A stretch of DNA of 64,000 bases, taken from contig NZ_QVLT01000023.1 of NCBI RefSeq assembly GCF_003417065.2, positions 1-64,000 on the forward strand. Direction: 5' to 3'. A program made the translations under genes and the position numbers. The notes below the pieces were generated by a model that was given only the letters and a program-made list of their open reading frames with translations, made no database searches and was not told where the DNA came from. Numbering within the stretch: position 1 is the first letter of the stretch; every line of letters begins with the position of its first letter. Below, in pieces: positions 34,353-46,627 of the stretch. This DNA comes from Hymenobacter lapidiphilus. GTDB taxonomy: Bacteria > Bacteroidota > Bacteroidia > Cytophagales > Hymenobacteraceae.

Positions 34353-35063
34353 CTAGAACCGGTTCAGGCGCTGGAAAACCTCTTTCTGGTAGGTCTGGCC
34401 GATGGGAACAAGCTTGCCGGCCAGCATGATGGAGTTGTCCTCGATGGTCTGAATCTGGCGGATATTAACAATAAACGAGCGGTGCACTCGCACAAACAGC
34501 GCCGCCGGAAACTTCTCGGCAATGCCCCGCAGCGTGCTGTACACGATGAGCTTGCTGTGCTTGGTCACGATGTGCACGTAGTCGCCTAATGCTTCCACAA
34601 ACAGCACCTCGTCAAACTGCACCTTCACCAGCTTGCTATCCACCTTCACGAAGGTGAACGTAGCGTCGGCCTCGGCCGGCTGCGCGCGGCTCGCCAGCGC
34701 CTCGCGGGCCTGCTGGGCAGCCTGTAGAAAGCGGGCGTAGCTGATGGGCTTCACCAGATAATCGAGCACGGCGTACTCGAAGGCCTCCACGGCGTAGCCT
34801 TTGTTGCTGGTGATGAGCACCACCAACGGCGGATTGCGCAGGGTGCGCAGCAGGTCGAGGCCCGACATCAGCGGCATCTCCACGTCGAGAAACAGCAGGT
34901 CGATGGGTTGCTCACGCAGCATTTCGGCGGCCACCAGAGCGCTGCTGCAGCTGCCGACGTGCGCCAGAAACGGGGTGTTGGCGACGCAGTTTTCAACAAT
35001 CTGCACGGCCAGCGGGTCGTCGTCGACCACCAGGCAGCGAAGGGAAGCAGGAGTTTCGGCCAT
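34353..35063 (-). CDS. LytTR-family response regulator
   Basis: A 236-residue regulator. The N-terminal receiver domain (residues 1-120) has the acidic pair VVDDDP, the phospho-accepting Asp in LLFLDVEMP, a conserved Ser in ITSNKGYAVEAFE and Lys in LVKPIS. The C-terminal LytTR DNA-binding domain (about 140-236) has VLFVEALGDYVHI, LRGIAEKF and FVRVHRSFIVNI. It lies 52 bases after the hybrid two-component protein on the same strand. A -7 element (35069-35076) sits only five bases before the ATG, suggesting a leaderless transcript. Confidence 0.93.
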   Translation of the reverse strand: MAETPASLRCLVVDDDPLAVQIVENCVANTPFLAHVGSCSSALVAAEMLREQPIDLLFLDVEMPLMSGLDLLRTLRNPPLVVLITSNKGYAVEAFEYAVLDYLVKPISYARFLQAAQQAREALASRAQPAEADATFTFVKVDSKLVKVQFDEVLFVEALGDYVHIVTKHSKLIVYSTLRGIAEKFPAALFVRVHRSFIVNIRQIQTIEDNSIMLAGKLVPIGQTYQKEVFQRLNRF

Positions 35064-35068
35064 ATGTG

Positions 35069-35076
35069 CAAAGCTA
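35069..35076 (-). promoter_or_regulatory. Candidate -7 element immediately before the LytTR gene
   Basis: TAGCTTTG on the minus strand, five bases from the ATG. CAAA at 35101-35104 would give TTTG about 24 bases upstream. If used, the mRNA would start at or next to the ATG. Confidence 0.4.
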
Positions 35077-35115
35077 CAGTCTTTCTTCGCAGAATTCCAT
35101 CAAAGCAGAATCGGG

Positions 35116-38100
35116 CTAGACCCCGGCTAGCCGCTGCTCCAGCAACGGATACAGGGCCTGCAGGCGGCGCTGAATGTCGGTGAGCCGGGCAGGCAAGGCC
35201 GGATGGGGCGGCTCCTGACGGGCGGTGGCCTCCACTTCTTCCAGCAGCTGGCAAAGCTGCGGCATACCAAAATAAGCTACCTGGCCCCGCAGCTTGTGCG
35301 CGGCCTCGGCCAGCGCCGGCCCCGGCAGCTCTTGCAGCTGCCGGCCCAGCGGCGGGGCCTGCGCCAAAAAGGTGCGTACCAACTGGCCCACGAAAGCGGA
35401 ACTGCCCCCGGCCAGCTCCTCCAGCAGCGTCCAGTCGGGCGGCTCGGTGGCGGTGGCTTCAGAAGGTCGGGCCGGTTCGGTGGGGGCGGTTTGCAGGCCG
35501 GGGCCCGGTTCGCTGGCGGTGGCGGGCGGAGTGCGGCCGGTGTAGTGGACGAGGCGGGCGTAGAGCACGGCCGGGTCGAAGGGCTTGGCCAGCGTGTCGT
35601 TCATGCCGGCGGCCAGAGCCAGCACCCGGTCTTCGGGTAGGGCCGAGGCCGTAAGGCCGATTAGGGGCAGCCGGCTGGGGTCGGGGAACAGGAGCCGCAG
35701 TTGGCGGGCGGCCTCGTAGCCATCCATTTCGGGCATCTGCACATCGAGCAGCACGGCATCGAAGGGCTGCCGGCGGGCGGCTTCCACGGCCAGCCGGCCG
35801 TTGTCGGCCACCGTTACCTGCACGTTCCAGGCTTCGAGGGTGCGGCGGGCCACGAGCTGGTTGAGGACGTTATCTTCGGCCACCAGCACCCGTAGGGCGG
35901 GTTCGAAGGGCGGCAGCACGGCCGGGGCCTCCGGTGGTATGGTAGCCGGATCGGCGGGTTGGGCCGGAATTTCAAACCAGAACGTGCTGCCCCGGCCCTC
36001 GGCGCTTTCCACCCACAGCCGCCCGCCATGCAGCCGCACCAGGTTGCGGGCGATACTCAGGCCCAGCCCGGTGCCGCCGTACTGCCGGGTGGTGCTGGCG
36101 TTGGCCTGCGAGAAGTCCTCGAAAATGGCCTCCTGCTGCTCGGGCGCAATGCCGATGCCCGTATCGCGCACCCCAAACCGCAACACTGGCTCACTGGCCG
36201 CGTTGGTGGCCGGGCCGGATTCCAACAGCAGCGTAATGCCGCCGTGGGCCGTAAACTTCACGGCGTTGCCCACCAGGTTCACCAGCACCTGCTGCAGCCG
36301 CACCGGGTCGCCGGTAATGGCCGTGGGCACGCCGGAGTCGACTTCCGTGCGCAGGTACAAGCCCTTGGCATCGAGGGCGAAGCGGAACATGGCCTGCACC
36401 CGTTCCAGCAGCGCGGGCAGCCGGAACGGCACCTGATCCAGCGTGAGCTTGCCGGCTTCCATCTTCGAGGAGTCGAGGATGTCGTTGAGAATAACCAGCA
36501 AATTCTGCGACGACGACTGAATGGCCTCCAGGTACTCCTGCTGCCCGGCATCGACGCGGGTGCCGCGCAGCAGGTGGGTAAGCCCGATAACGGCGTTCAG
36601 CGGCGTACGGATTTCGTGGCTCATATTGGCCAGAAACTGCGCCTTGGCTCGCTGTGAGGCCTCGGCCGCGTCGCGGGCTACCAGCAAATCGGCGTTTACC
36701 AGCTCGGTGGCGTCCTTCTGGTGGCGCAGCTCGGTGGTGCGCTCATGCACGGTGGCTTCAAGCTGCTGCTTCTGGCGGCGTAGCGTGGCGGTGCGCACCC
36801 GCAGGAAGCCCCAGATGCCGCCGAATACCGCCGCTACGCTCAGCAGCGCAAACCAGCCGGTCTGCCAGAAGGGCGTGGCCACCCCGAACCGGGCCGTAGT
36901 AGCCGGCCCCCAGGTACCTTCGGCGCCGCGGCGGGCGCGCACCTCGAAGGTGTAGCGGCCGGGCCCGATCCGGGGGAAATCGGCTTCTGTAAAACCGCTG
37001 GCGCGGCTCCAGGCGGGCTGGTAGCCGCGCAGCCGATATTGGTACTGCCAGGTGCCGGCCGGGGCCAGGCTGGCGGTGCGGAAAAACCAGGTGAGATGGT
37101 GAGGCCCCACCGGCAGCTCGGCCAGCGAGTCGGGCCGGCGCGAGGCCCCGTTCACCTCCACCGCCACCAGCGAAACCCGCGGCCGAACCGGAGTCGGCAG
37201 CGCGGGCAACCCGACTCGTAGCAAACCCGCCCGACTGGCCAGTAACACCGCCGGGGTAAGTCCGGCCAGCAGCCCGGCGGCGTTGGGCAGCAGGTTTCGT
37301 ACCAGCGGGTTGCCGGGCGCGGTAAGCGGGCTGAAATCCGTGCTCCGGCCCAGACTCAAGGCTTCGGCGTGCTGTACCACCAGGCCAGCGGGCGTGGGCA
37401 GCAGACCGTAGCAGTAGTTGCTGGCCAGCCCGCTGTTGCGGGTGGTGAACTGCCGGAAGCGGCCGTTCTCAAAGCTGAACAGGCCGTCGCCGTCGGTGCC
37501 AATCCATACTCGGCCGGCGGCATCCTGGCACAGAGCCGAAGCCCCAATGCCGCCGGCCAGCACGCGGTACACCCGGAATTCGCCCGCTTCGAGCACCGCC
37601 AGTCCGGTGCCGTGCGTGGCAAACCACACCCGGCCCTGCCGGTCGGGCAGGATAGCATAAATGTCGTTGTGGAGCAGGCCGTTGGCAGTAGTGTGGTGGC
37701 TGAGCCGGCCTTCGCGCAGATAGTAAGCCCCCTCGCCCACGGTACCTATCCACAGCCCGCCGGCCGTATCCTGGGCCAGTGCCGTTACGGCCAGCCCGGC
37801 CGGTAGTAGCTCCAGCGCGGGTCGATTCGCTTCGGAGTTTAGCAGCAGCGGCAGATTACGCTGCCATACGGCCGCTGCCTCAGCGCCGGCTACGGCCCAA
37901 CGTGCGCCATCGAATGTAACAGGGGCAGCGGCGTGAGCGGGACTGGCTGCGGGCTTTTTCCGGTGGCATTGAACTGCAGCACCTGTCCGGCGCGGGTGGC
38001 CGCCAGCAGTACCGGGCCACGGCGCACCAGCGAAACCAAGCCGGGCAGAGGTAGCAGCGAAACGTGCGGGTCGGTGAGCCGCCACAGGCCCTGGCCGGCC

Positions 38101-38596
38101 GTAGCCAGCCAATACGTGCCTTCGGTGTCGCGCAGTACATCGGTAACCACCAGGTCGGCGGGCAGGGCGAGCTGGTAGCGGCGGCGCAGCTGGTTCAGGC
38201 GGGCCGTGTCGGGCGCTGGCAGCCCCTTGGCGGCGAGCAGGCCCGCTTCGGCGACTGTGGCCGGCCGGAAGCCGGTACCCTGTTCAACTGACTGCCCACC
38301 CTGGTAGTGGCGCACCGCCAGCGGCCGGAACGTGGGGCCAGGGCCAGCTGGGTCACGAAGTCCTCGGCCAGCCCTTCGCGGGTAGTGAAGGTGCGGAAAG
38401 TGGTGCCGTCGAAGCGCACCAGGCCTTCCGCCGTGCCCAGCCAGAGGTAGCCGGCTCGGTCCTGTACCAGCGCGTAGATGAACGGCTGCGGGAGCCCCTC
38501 CGCCGGCCCAAATTGCTTCAATGCCAGCTTTGCGGGTAGCGGCTGGGCGGCGGCAAACCGGGTGAGTAGAAAGAGGAGAAGAAGCAGGCGGCGCAT
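35116..38596 (-). pseudogene. Hybrid two-component sensor/regulator, N-terminal part broken by two frameshifts
   Basis: The full product would be about 1,160 residues: signal peptide (MRRLLLLLFLLTRFAAAQ), a two-component propeller sensor (FGPAEGLPQPFIYAL, LWLGTAEGLVRF, GRVWIGTDGDG), a Y_Y_Y domain, a membrane segment (WFALLSVAAVFGGIWGFL), HisKA (ANMSHEIRTPLNAVIG), HATPase (NLVGNAVKF, GTGLGLSI), a receiver (LLDVQMPEMDGY) and Hpt (AHKLRGQV). The reading frame jumps twice: near 38333-38340 and near 37911-37925, each consistent with one missing base beside a G/C run. The longest intact frame, 35116-38112, has only part of the propeller and no leader. Either the sensor is inactivated or the sequence has errors. 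It is followed by a LytTR regulator. Confidence 0.82.
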
Positions 38597-38733
38597 CGGG
38601 CAAGCAAGATACGCGTAGCAACACTCCATAACCGGCGTGCGCGTTCAGCCGCCGTCTTTTCTCGGTGAAATAGGCCGTGCGGGCGTTTAGCCCGCCAGGG
38701 TACCAGCGTTGCCGCCGTACCCCGGCCCGCCGC

Positions 38734-40773
38734 TTACTTGCCGGTTACCTTGAACTCGGTGCGGCGGTTAAGCTGGCGGTTAGCTTTGGTGGTGTTGGGG
38801 GCCACGGGCTGGGTGTCGCCGTAGCCGGCGAAGGTCAGGCGGCCCTTGTCGATGCCCTTGCCCACGAGGTAATCGACCACGGCTTTGGCGCGGCGCTGCG
38901 AGAGGTCCTTGTTGTAGGCGTCGGCGCCCACGTTGTCGGTGTGGCCCGAAATTTCGAGGCGCAGGGCGGGGGTTTCGGTCAGCAGCTTTTGCAGGCGCTC
39001 AAGCTCGCCGGTGCTTTCCTTGCGCAACGTAGCCTTGTCGAAATCGAAGAAGATGTTGTTGAGCACCACCTTCACGCCCACATCGAGCTTCTTGAGGGCA
39101 ATATCCTTTACGACCTCCGAATAGGCCGCGCCGGCCGGCAAATCGAAGTTCTCGGAGTGGAACAGGTAGCCCTCCTTGCGCACCACAATGCCATAGTTCA
39201 CGCCCGAGGGCAACGACACCAGGTAGCGGCCCGACTTCGCGTTCGACTGGAACGAGGCAATCACCTGGTTGAGCGAGTTGTCGATAACGTCAATCGTGGC
39301 CTCCAGAGGCTGGCGGCTGGCTTCCTCGCTCACCACGCCCTTGAGAATGGTTACCTGGGCCGCCACAATGGCCACCGGCGGAGCCAGCAGGGTTTCCTTC
39401 ACCGGCTGTACTCTGGATGCCAGCAGCTGGTCTTCCTGGCTGAGCACAGGCGGCTTCTCGGCCCCCAGAAAGGTGATTTGGTAGATGTCTTTGCCGCCCA
39501 GCCCGTCTTCGCGCACCGAGGAGTAGTAGCCGTGCCGGCCCGAGGCGGAAATCACGAAAAATACGTCGTCGTCGGGCGTGTTGATGGGCCAGCCCAGGTT
39601 TTCGGGCTTGCTCCACTTGCCGTTCTCCAGCACCGATTTGAAGATGTCGTAGCCGCCCATCGCATCGTGGCCTTCCGAGCTGAAGTACATGGTTTTACCA
39701 TCGGGATGCAGAAAAACGCCCTCCTCGCCGTACGATGTATTAATCACCGACCCCAGATTCTGGGCTGGCCCGCGGCCTTCAATTTCGATGCGGTAAATGT
39801 CGCGCGAGCCCAAGCCGCCCTCCTTATCGCTCACGAAAAATAAGTGGCGGCCATCGGGCGTGTAGGAAGCCGACGACTCGTGGTACTTGGAGTTGATGCG
39901 TGAGCCCAGCTTCTGGGGGCGGCTCCACTCGGTGCCGCGCAGCTCCGCCTGGTTCAGGTCGCCGCCGTTGTCTTCCAGGTACACCAGCAGCCGCTGCCCG
40001 TCGGGGGCGAGGCCCACGGTGGCGTCGTGGCCATCGGTGTTGATGTTCTCGCCCAGGTTGCGGGCCGCGCTCCAGTTATCCTTGCCTTCGCGCGCGCTCT
40101 GGTAAATATCCTCAAAATAGCCGCCCAACTCGGGGTCGGTTTTGCCGCCCGTCGAGCCTTCGCGGCGCGAGGTAAACAGGATAACCGACTCATCGGCCGT
40201 GATAACGGGGCCGTAGTCGGGGTAGGGCGAGTTCACGCCCTGGCCGGCGTTGTCGATAAACACGCGGCTGGGTTTGGCAGCCAGCCGGCGGCCGTTTTCG
40301 CACTCCTTTACCTTCTTTTGAATATCGAGCACCAGCCCGGCCGTGTTTTTGGTGCCGCTGGCCGGAATGGCGCGCTTATATTCGGCAATTGCTTCGTTCC
40401 ACTTGGCGTTCAGGTGCAGGCCCCGGCCCAGCAAATAGTGGATGCGGGGGCTCACGTCGGGGTTGAGCTGGTAGGCGCGTTGCAGATACTCCAGCGCCCG
40501 GGGCTTAAAGCCCGAATGCAGGTAACAGTCGCCTATTTTAAGGTTGAGCTGGTCGTTGTTGGGGTTGAGCTGCTGGGCCTTCAGGTAGAAAACCAGGGCC
40601 TGCTCGTAGCGCGGCGGGTCCGACTCGTAGAACGCGTCGCCGGCCTTCAGGTCCTTCTGGGCCGCTTTCAGGCCGTCCTTGTCGTTGCCGAACCGGTCTT
40701 TGCTGAACTCCACACTCTGGGCCGAAGCCGCCGAAGCCGTGAGCAGCAGAAAAACGAGTAGGTACTTGTACAT
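38734..40773 (-). CDS. PorE-like OmpA-family protein: TPR, PD40 propeller, CRD, OmpA_C
   Basis: A 679-residue protein: signal peptide (1-19), TPR units (about 35-150), a WD40/PD40-type propeller (about 185-440; repeated PDGxxLxF and GGxDIY motifs such as SRDIYRIEIEG, GGYDIFKS, GGKDIYQI), a carboxypeptidase-regulatory-like beta domain (about 465-555), and an OmpA C-terminal peptidoglycan-binding domain (NIFFDFDKATLR, SGHTDNVG, LSQRRAKAVVDYL). This domain order matches PorE of type IX secretion, which links the machine to peptidoglycan; related gliding-bacterium proteins share it. It is downstream of, and probably co-transcribed with, a TPR protein. Confidence 0.88.
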   Translation of the reverse strand: MYKYLLVFLLLTASAASAQSVEFSKDRFGNDKDGLKAAQKDLKAGDAFYESDPPRYEQALVFYLKAQQLNPNNDQLNLKIGDCYLHSGFKPRALEYLQRAYQLNPDVSPRIHYLLGRGLHLNAKWNEAIAEYKRAIPASGTKNTAGLVLDIQKKVKECENGRRLAAKPSRVFIDNAGQGVNSPYPDYGPVITADESVILFTSRREGSTGGKTDPELGGYFEDIYQSAREGKDNWSAARNLGENINTDGHDATVGLAPDGQRLLVYLEDNGGDLNQAELRGTEWSRPQKLGSRINSKYHESSASYTPDGRHLFFVSDKEGGLGSRDIYRIEIEGRGPAQNLGSVINTSYGEEGVFLHPDGKTMYFSSEGHDAMGGYDIFKSVLENGKWSKPENLGWPINTPDDDVFFVISASGRHGYYSSVREDGLGGKDIYQITFLGAEKPPVLSQEDQLLASRVQPVKETLLAPPVAIVAAQVTILKGVVSEEASRQPLEATIDVIDNSLNQVIASFQSNAKSGRYLVSLPSGVNYGIVVRKEGYLFHSENFDLPAGAAYSEVVKDIALKKLDVGVKVVLNNIFFDFDKATLRKESTGELERLQKLLTETPALRLEISGHTDNVGADAYNKDLSQRRAKAVVDYLVGKGIDKGRLTFAGYGDTQPVAPNTTKANRQLNRRTEFKVTGK

Positions 40774-40841
40774 AAGTCAGTATTGAGTACTGAGTATTGG
40801 GTAGTTGGATTCCGTACTGCTGGGCCGACCGGCGCCGTGGG

Positions 40842-41903
40842 CTACGGGCAGCCCGAGTTGGCGGCGTGCGTGGTGCCCACTTCCAAGCCCAGCTCGGCGG
40901 CGCGGCGCCAATCCTGGCAGGCGGCGTCGGGCTGGCGGAGCATCTCGCGGGCGTGGCCCCGGTTGAGGTAGGCCTCGGCGTAGTCCTTGCTCAGACTGAT
41001 GGCCTTGCTGGCGTCGGCTTCGGCCTTTTTGTAGTCTTCGAGCTTGAGGTAGGCGGCGGCGCGGTTGTTCCAGGCGAAGGCGTAGCCGGCATCGAGTGCC
41101 ACGGCCCGCCCAAAGTCCTCGACGGCGCCCTTGTAGTCGGCCTGCTCGTAGCGGGTGGCGCCGCGGTTGGTGTAGGCCAGGGCGTGGTCCTGTTTCTTAG
41201 CTAGGTAGGCGTCGTAGTCCTGCAAAGCGCCTTTCAGGTCGCCGGCGCGGCGGCGGGTGCCGGCCCGGTTGAGCAGAGCCGGCAGCAGCTCGGGCTGCAG
41301 CGTGAGGGCCTGGCTGTAGTCTTGGATGGCGGCGGGCAGGTTGCCAAGCCGGCGCTGGGCACTGCCCCGGTCGTGCCAGGCGTAGGCGTAGGTCGGGTCG
41401 GCCTTGATGGCGGCGTCGAAATCAGTTTTGGCCGCGGTATAATCGGCCTTTTCGAAGCGGAGGGCCCCGCGGTAGTACCAGGCCGGGGCATAGTCGGCCT
41501 GCAGCTCGGCGGCCCGGCCGTAGTCACGCTCGGCCTCAGCGGGCTGCTGCAGCGCCTCCTCGGCCCGGGCCCGCCCGAAGTAGGAGGCGAAGGTGCCGGG
41601 TTCGAGCTTGATGGCCTGGTCGTAATCCTGCACGGCAGGCTGGTAGTCTTTCAGCTCGTAGCGGGCAGCGGCGCGGTTGGTATAGGCGCGGGCAAAGTCG
41701 GGCTTCACGGCCAGGGCCTTGTCGAAGTCGAGTACGGCGGCGCGGTAGCTTTGCTGCTTGAACTTGGCCAGCCCGCTATTGTAGAGCCGCTCGGCCTGCT
41801 GGTCGGGCGGCAGGGTGGAGGCCCGTACGCTATCCACCTGGGCTTGGGCAGCCGCCGCACTCAATACTAAGCCCAGCAGTAAAACAGGAATTTTCCGCAT
41901 CAT
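40842..41903 (-). CDS. Exported TPR-repeat protein
   Basis: A 353-residue protein with a signal peptide (residues 1-22, LLLGLVLSAAAAQAQ) and about eight consecutive TPR units, each with the W/A-G-Y-A-P spacing (AERLYNSGLAKFKQQSY, ARAYTNRAAARYELKDY, APAWYYRGALRFEKADY and so on). A final CQDWRRAAELG helix follows. TPR arrays bind protein partners. The gene lies 68 bases upstream of the PorE-like gene on the same strand, so a shared role in an envelope complex is plausible. Start at MMRK (41903) or the next Met (41900). Confidence 0.87.
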   Translation of the reverse strand: MMRKIPVLLLGLVLSAAAAQAQVDSVRASTLPPDQQAERLYNSGLAKFKQQSYRAAVLDFDKALAVKPDFARAYTNRAAARYELKDYQPAVQDYDQAIKLEPGTFASYFGRARAEEALQQPAEAERDYGRAAELQADYAPAWYYRGALRFEKADYTAAKTDFDAAIKADPTYAYAWHDRGSAQRRLGNLPAAIQDYSQALTLQPELLPALLNRAGTRRRAGDLKGALQDYDAYLAKKQDHALAYTNRGATRYEQADYKGAVEDFGRAVALDAGYAFAWNNRAAAYLKLEDYKKAEADASKAISLSKDYAEAYLNRGHAREMLRQPDAACQDWRRAAELGLEVGTTHAANSGCP

Positions 41904-42146
41904 ATCCCGCCAATTTAAAAGGCGCGGGATAAATGTAATTTTTTCTACTGGATATGGCTAATCAGGCGGCTAAATTGCTTGCTAGTTGTTCTTTGTCAAG
42001 ATGTAATAGTACCAAAAACAAGCTTGGTCAGTAACAAACCACGGAGTACCGACCGGCCCGTTTAAGCATTCGGGCGGCGTAAGTGAGCCAAGGCAATGCC
42101 GAATAGAAAGCTAACTGCTAACAGCTGTCAGCTAATAGCTCAAAAT

Positions 42147-42440
42147 TCAATCAGGCAGTTGGGTCTTTACCATTTCCTGCCACTCGTGGCGTAACGAGCC
42201 GTCGAACTCGGGGCGGGCAGCGCGGCGGTACCAGTAGGCGGCGTTGTCGGCGTCGCCCTGCTGGCGGTGCAAAAAGGCGTGGAGCCAGTCGAACAGCGGG
42301 GCGTCTTCGTGTTGCTCGGCAATGGCGTGGGCCTTGTGCCACTCGTCGCGGCCGGCGTACCAAAGGGCTTCGAGCAGGGGCGAGAGGCCGGCCGGCGTTT
42401 CATGCTGGGTCTGGGAATCGAGGAAGTTCTGGTAAGTCAT
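42147..42440 (-). CDS. Small protein (97 aa), unknown function
   Basis: A 97-residue soluble protein beginning MTYQNFLDSQTQHETP, with ALWYAGRDEWHKAHAIAEQ and DWLHAFLHRQQGD, then NAAYWYRRA. It looks like a short helical-repeat (SEL1/TPR-like) protein and resembles conserved Bacteroidota hypotheticals. ATG 42440 is chosen because the 55 upstream residues overlap the divergent promoter region. It is divergent from the bacilliredoxin gene. Confidence 0.78.
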   Translation of the reverse strand: MTYQNFLDSQTQHETPAGLSPLLEALWYAGRDEWHKAHAIAEQHEDAPLFDWLHAFLHRQQGDADNAAYWYRRAARPEFDGSLRHEWQEMVKTQLPD

Positions 42441-42607
42441 AACGTCGGGCTGAAGAATACAGAAGCGGTTCAGGCAGTAAACTTCTGCGGGCCGGCCGGG
42501 GTTTTGGCTATTGGCGGCGGCCATGCGGCGGTAGTTGCGTAATTTTACGTCGCCGCCGGACAACGTGTCCGCCGAAGAAGTCCATTTCCAACGCCTAGCT
42601 TTCACCT

Positions 42608-43030
42608 ATGGCCACCTACCCCGAATACATGGTTGCGCCCATCCGCCAGGACCTCACCGAGGCCGGCTTCGAGCAGCTCATGACCCCCGAAGAAGTTGAT
42701 CAGGCCCTGTCGGCCGACAGCGGTACCGTACTGGTTGCCATAAACTCGGTATGCGGCTGCGCCGCTTCCAAAGCCCGTCCGGCCCTCAAAATGGCCGTTT
42801 CCAGCTCCGATAAGAAGCCCGCCAAGCTCGTTACCGTGTTTGCCGGCATGGAGTCGGAGGCCGTGGCCCAGGCCCGCCAGCACATGCTGCCCTACCCGCC
42901 CAGCAGCCCCTGCATCGCCCTGTTCAAAGATGGCGAGCTGGTGCACATGATTGAGCGTTACCACATCGAAGGCAACGACCTGATGCGCATCGTCAACAAC
43001 CTGCAAGGCGCCTTCGAGGAGCACTGCTAA
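42608..43030 (+). CDS. BrxA/BrxB-family bacilliredoxin
   Basis: A 140-residue thioredoxin-fold protein of the YphP/YqiW (BrxA/BrxB) family. It has the start YPEYMVAPIRQDLTEAGF, the active site SVCGCAASKARPA (CGC), and MLPYPPSSPCIALF (cis-Pro region), ending EEHC. In Firmicutes these remove bacillithiol from proteins; in Bacteroidota the redox partner may be bacillithiol too, but that is inference. A terminator follows. Confidence 0.93.
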   Translation: MATYPEYMVAPIRQDLTEAGFEQLMTPEEVDQALSADSGTVLVAINSVCGCAASKARPALKMAVSSSDKKPAKLVTVFAGMESEAVAQARQHMLPYPPSSPCIALFKDGELVHMIERYHIEGNDLMRIVNNLQGAFEEHC

Positions 43031-43087
43031 AGCTACTGGCACCGCTCAACGCTGTTTCGCGGTACAAGTAGTTTAACCTTTCCCAAC

Positions 43088-43122
43088 AACAAAGCCCGTG
43101 GCTATCCGCTGCGGGCTTTGTT
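43088..43122 (+). terminator. Intrinsic terminator of the bacilliredoxin gene
   Basis: An 11-base perfect stem (43088-43098 with 43112-43122), wording AACAAAGCCCG / CGGGCTTTGTT. Confidence 0.75.
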
Positions 43123-43188
43123 GCGCTTGCGGAAGTACGTGCCACACTCGGCCATTGGTCGGTAACTGCCAGTCGCTAACTTCGTCCT

Positions 43189-44115
43189 ATGCTCGACTAC
43201 TCGGTTGTTGTGCCCGTGTACCAGGGCCAGGATACGCTGGCGACCCTCACGGCGCAGCTCCACGCTTTTTTTGCCGGCACCCACCGCTCGTTCGAAATCA
43301 TTTTCGTTTACGACTGCGGACCCGATGGCTCCTGGGCCGTTATCCGGGCGTTGCAGGCGCAGTACGGGCCGGAGTTGGTGCGGGCGGTACACCTGACGCG
43401 CAACTTCGGGCAGCACAACGCCCTGCTGTGCGGCTTCGGCGAAGCGCAGGGCCGCTTTATCATCACGCTTGATGAGGATTTGCAGCACCGGCCCGCCGAT
43501 ATCGAGCAGCTGATTACGCGGCAGCAGCAGGGCAATTTCGACGTGGTGTACGGCCAGCTGCAGGAGCTGCAACACTCGCCCTTTCGCAACGTTGCTTCGC
43601 GGGCCATGCGCCAGCTGCTGCGGGCCGGTATTCCCGATTTGCACCCGCACTTCTCAACCTTCCGCCTGCTGAAAGCCGACATTGCCCGCGCCTGCCTCGA
43701 CATGCGCAACTCCCACACCTTCCTCGACGGCTACCTGACCTGGCTGACGACCCACGTGGCCAGCACCCCGGTAACGCACCAGCCCCGGGCGGCCGGGAGT
43801 AGCGGCTACACGCTGGGCAAGCTGCTGGCCTTCTCGCTCAATATTTTCGTCACCTTCTCTAACCTGCCCATCCGCCTGCTCACGGTGCTTTCGGTGCTCG
43901 TGTTCTTGCTTACCAGCGCCTATTCGGTCTATGTGCTGGTCCGCAAACTGCTCTACGATGATTATCTGCTCGGCTTCCCTTCTCTCATCATCTCCATCGG
44001 CTTCGGCGTGGGCCTCATTATGCTGGGCTTGGGCATTCTGGGCGAGTACATCTACCGCATCAACCTCAAAACCACTCGCCGCCCCAATTTCGTGAAGCGG
44101 ACGATGGAGGATTAG
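43189..44115 (+). CDS. Family 2 glycosyltransferase, polyprenyl-phosphate sugar type
   Basis: A 308-residue GT2 enzyme of the DPM1/ArnC/GtrB group. It has a GT-A domain with the start YSVVVPVYQGQDTL, the nucleotide-binding TRNFGQHNALLCGF and the metal motif TLDEDLQH, then two C-terminal membrane segments (LTVLSVLVFLLTSAYSVYVL and LIISIGFGVGLIMLGLGIL) ending EYIYRINLKTTRRPNFV. It probably transfers a sugar from a nucleotide donor to a lipid carrier at the inner membrane. The sugar is unknown. Confidence 0.92.
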   Translation: MLDYSVVVPVYQGQDTLATLTAQLHAFFAGTHRSFEIIFVYDCGPDGSWAVIRALQAQYGPELVRAVHLTRNFGQHNALLCGFGEAQGRFIITLDEDLQHRPADIEQLITRQQQGNFDVVYGQLQELQHSPFRNVASRAMRQLLRAGIPDLHPHFSTFRLLKADIARACLDMRNSHTFLDGYLTWLTTHVASTPVTHQPRAAGSSGYTLGKLLAFSLNIFVTFSNLPIRLLTVLSVLVFLLTSAYSVYVLVRKLLYDDYLLGFPSLIISIGFGVGLIMLGLGILGEYIYRINLKTTRRPNFVKRTMED

Positions 44116-44142
44116 GCTGTAATGCAGAACGGCTGTCTATAC

Positions 44143-44185
44143 AAAGCAAAGGGCCTTACTCCACTGGAGTAAGGCCCTTTGCTTT
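44143..44185. terminator. Strong bidirectional terminator between the glycosyltransferase gene and recQ
   Basis: A perfect 20-base stem (44143-44162 with 44166-44185) and a 3-base loop, with A- and T-rich ends. Confidence 0.85.
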
Positions 44186-44248
44186 CGCTTGATTGCGAGT
44201 GTCTAATCGTCAGGCTATCAGCTAAATACCATCAGCCGACAGACAGTA

Positions 44249-46447
<2,199 letters not shown>

Positions 46448-46627
46448 CGACATCCGCACTTACACTAATTAGTTGATAGACTTTAGGCAACGGCTACTTC
46501 GGGCCGCTTCCTCAATCTAAGGATTTTACCGGGATTAGAGGCCGGGCAGGCGAAACGGCGGGGCCGGCCGCGGCCAATTCTTCCCCTCATTCCGGCCCCG
46601 ATTTCGAACCGCACTATCAAATTTAGA

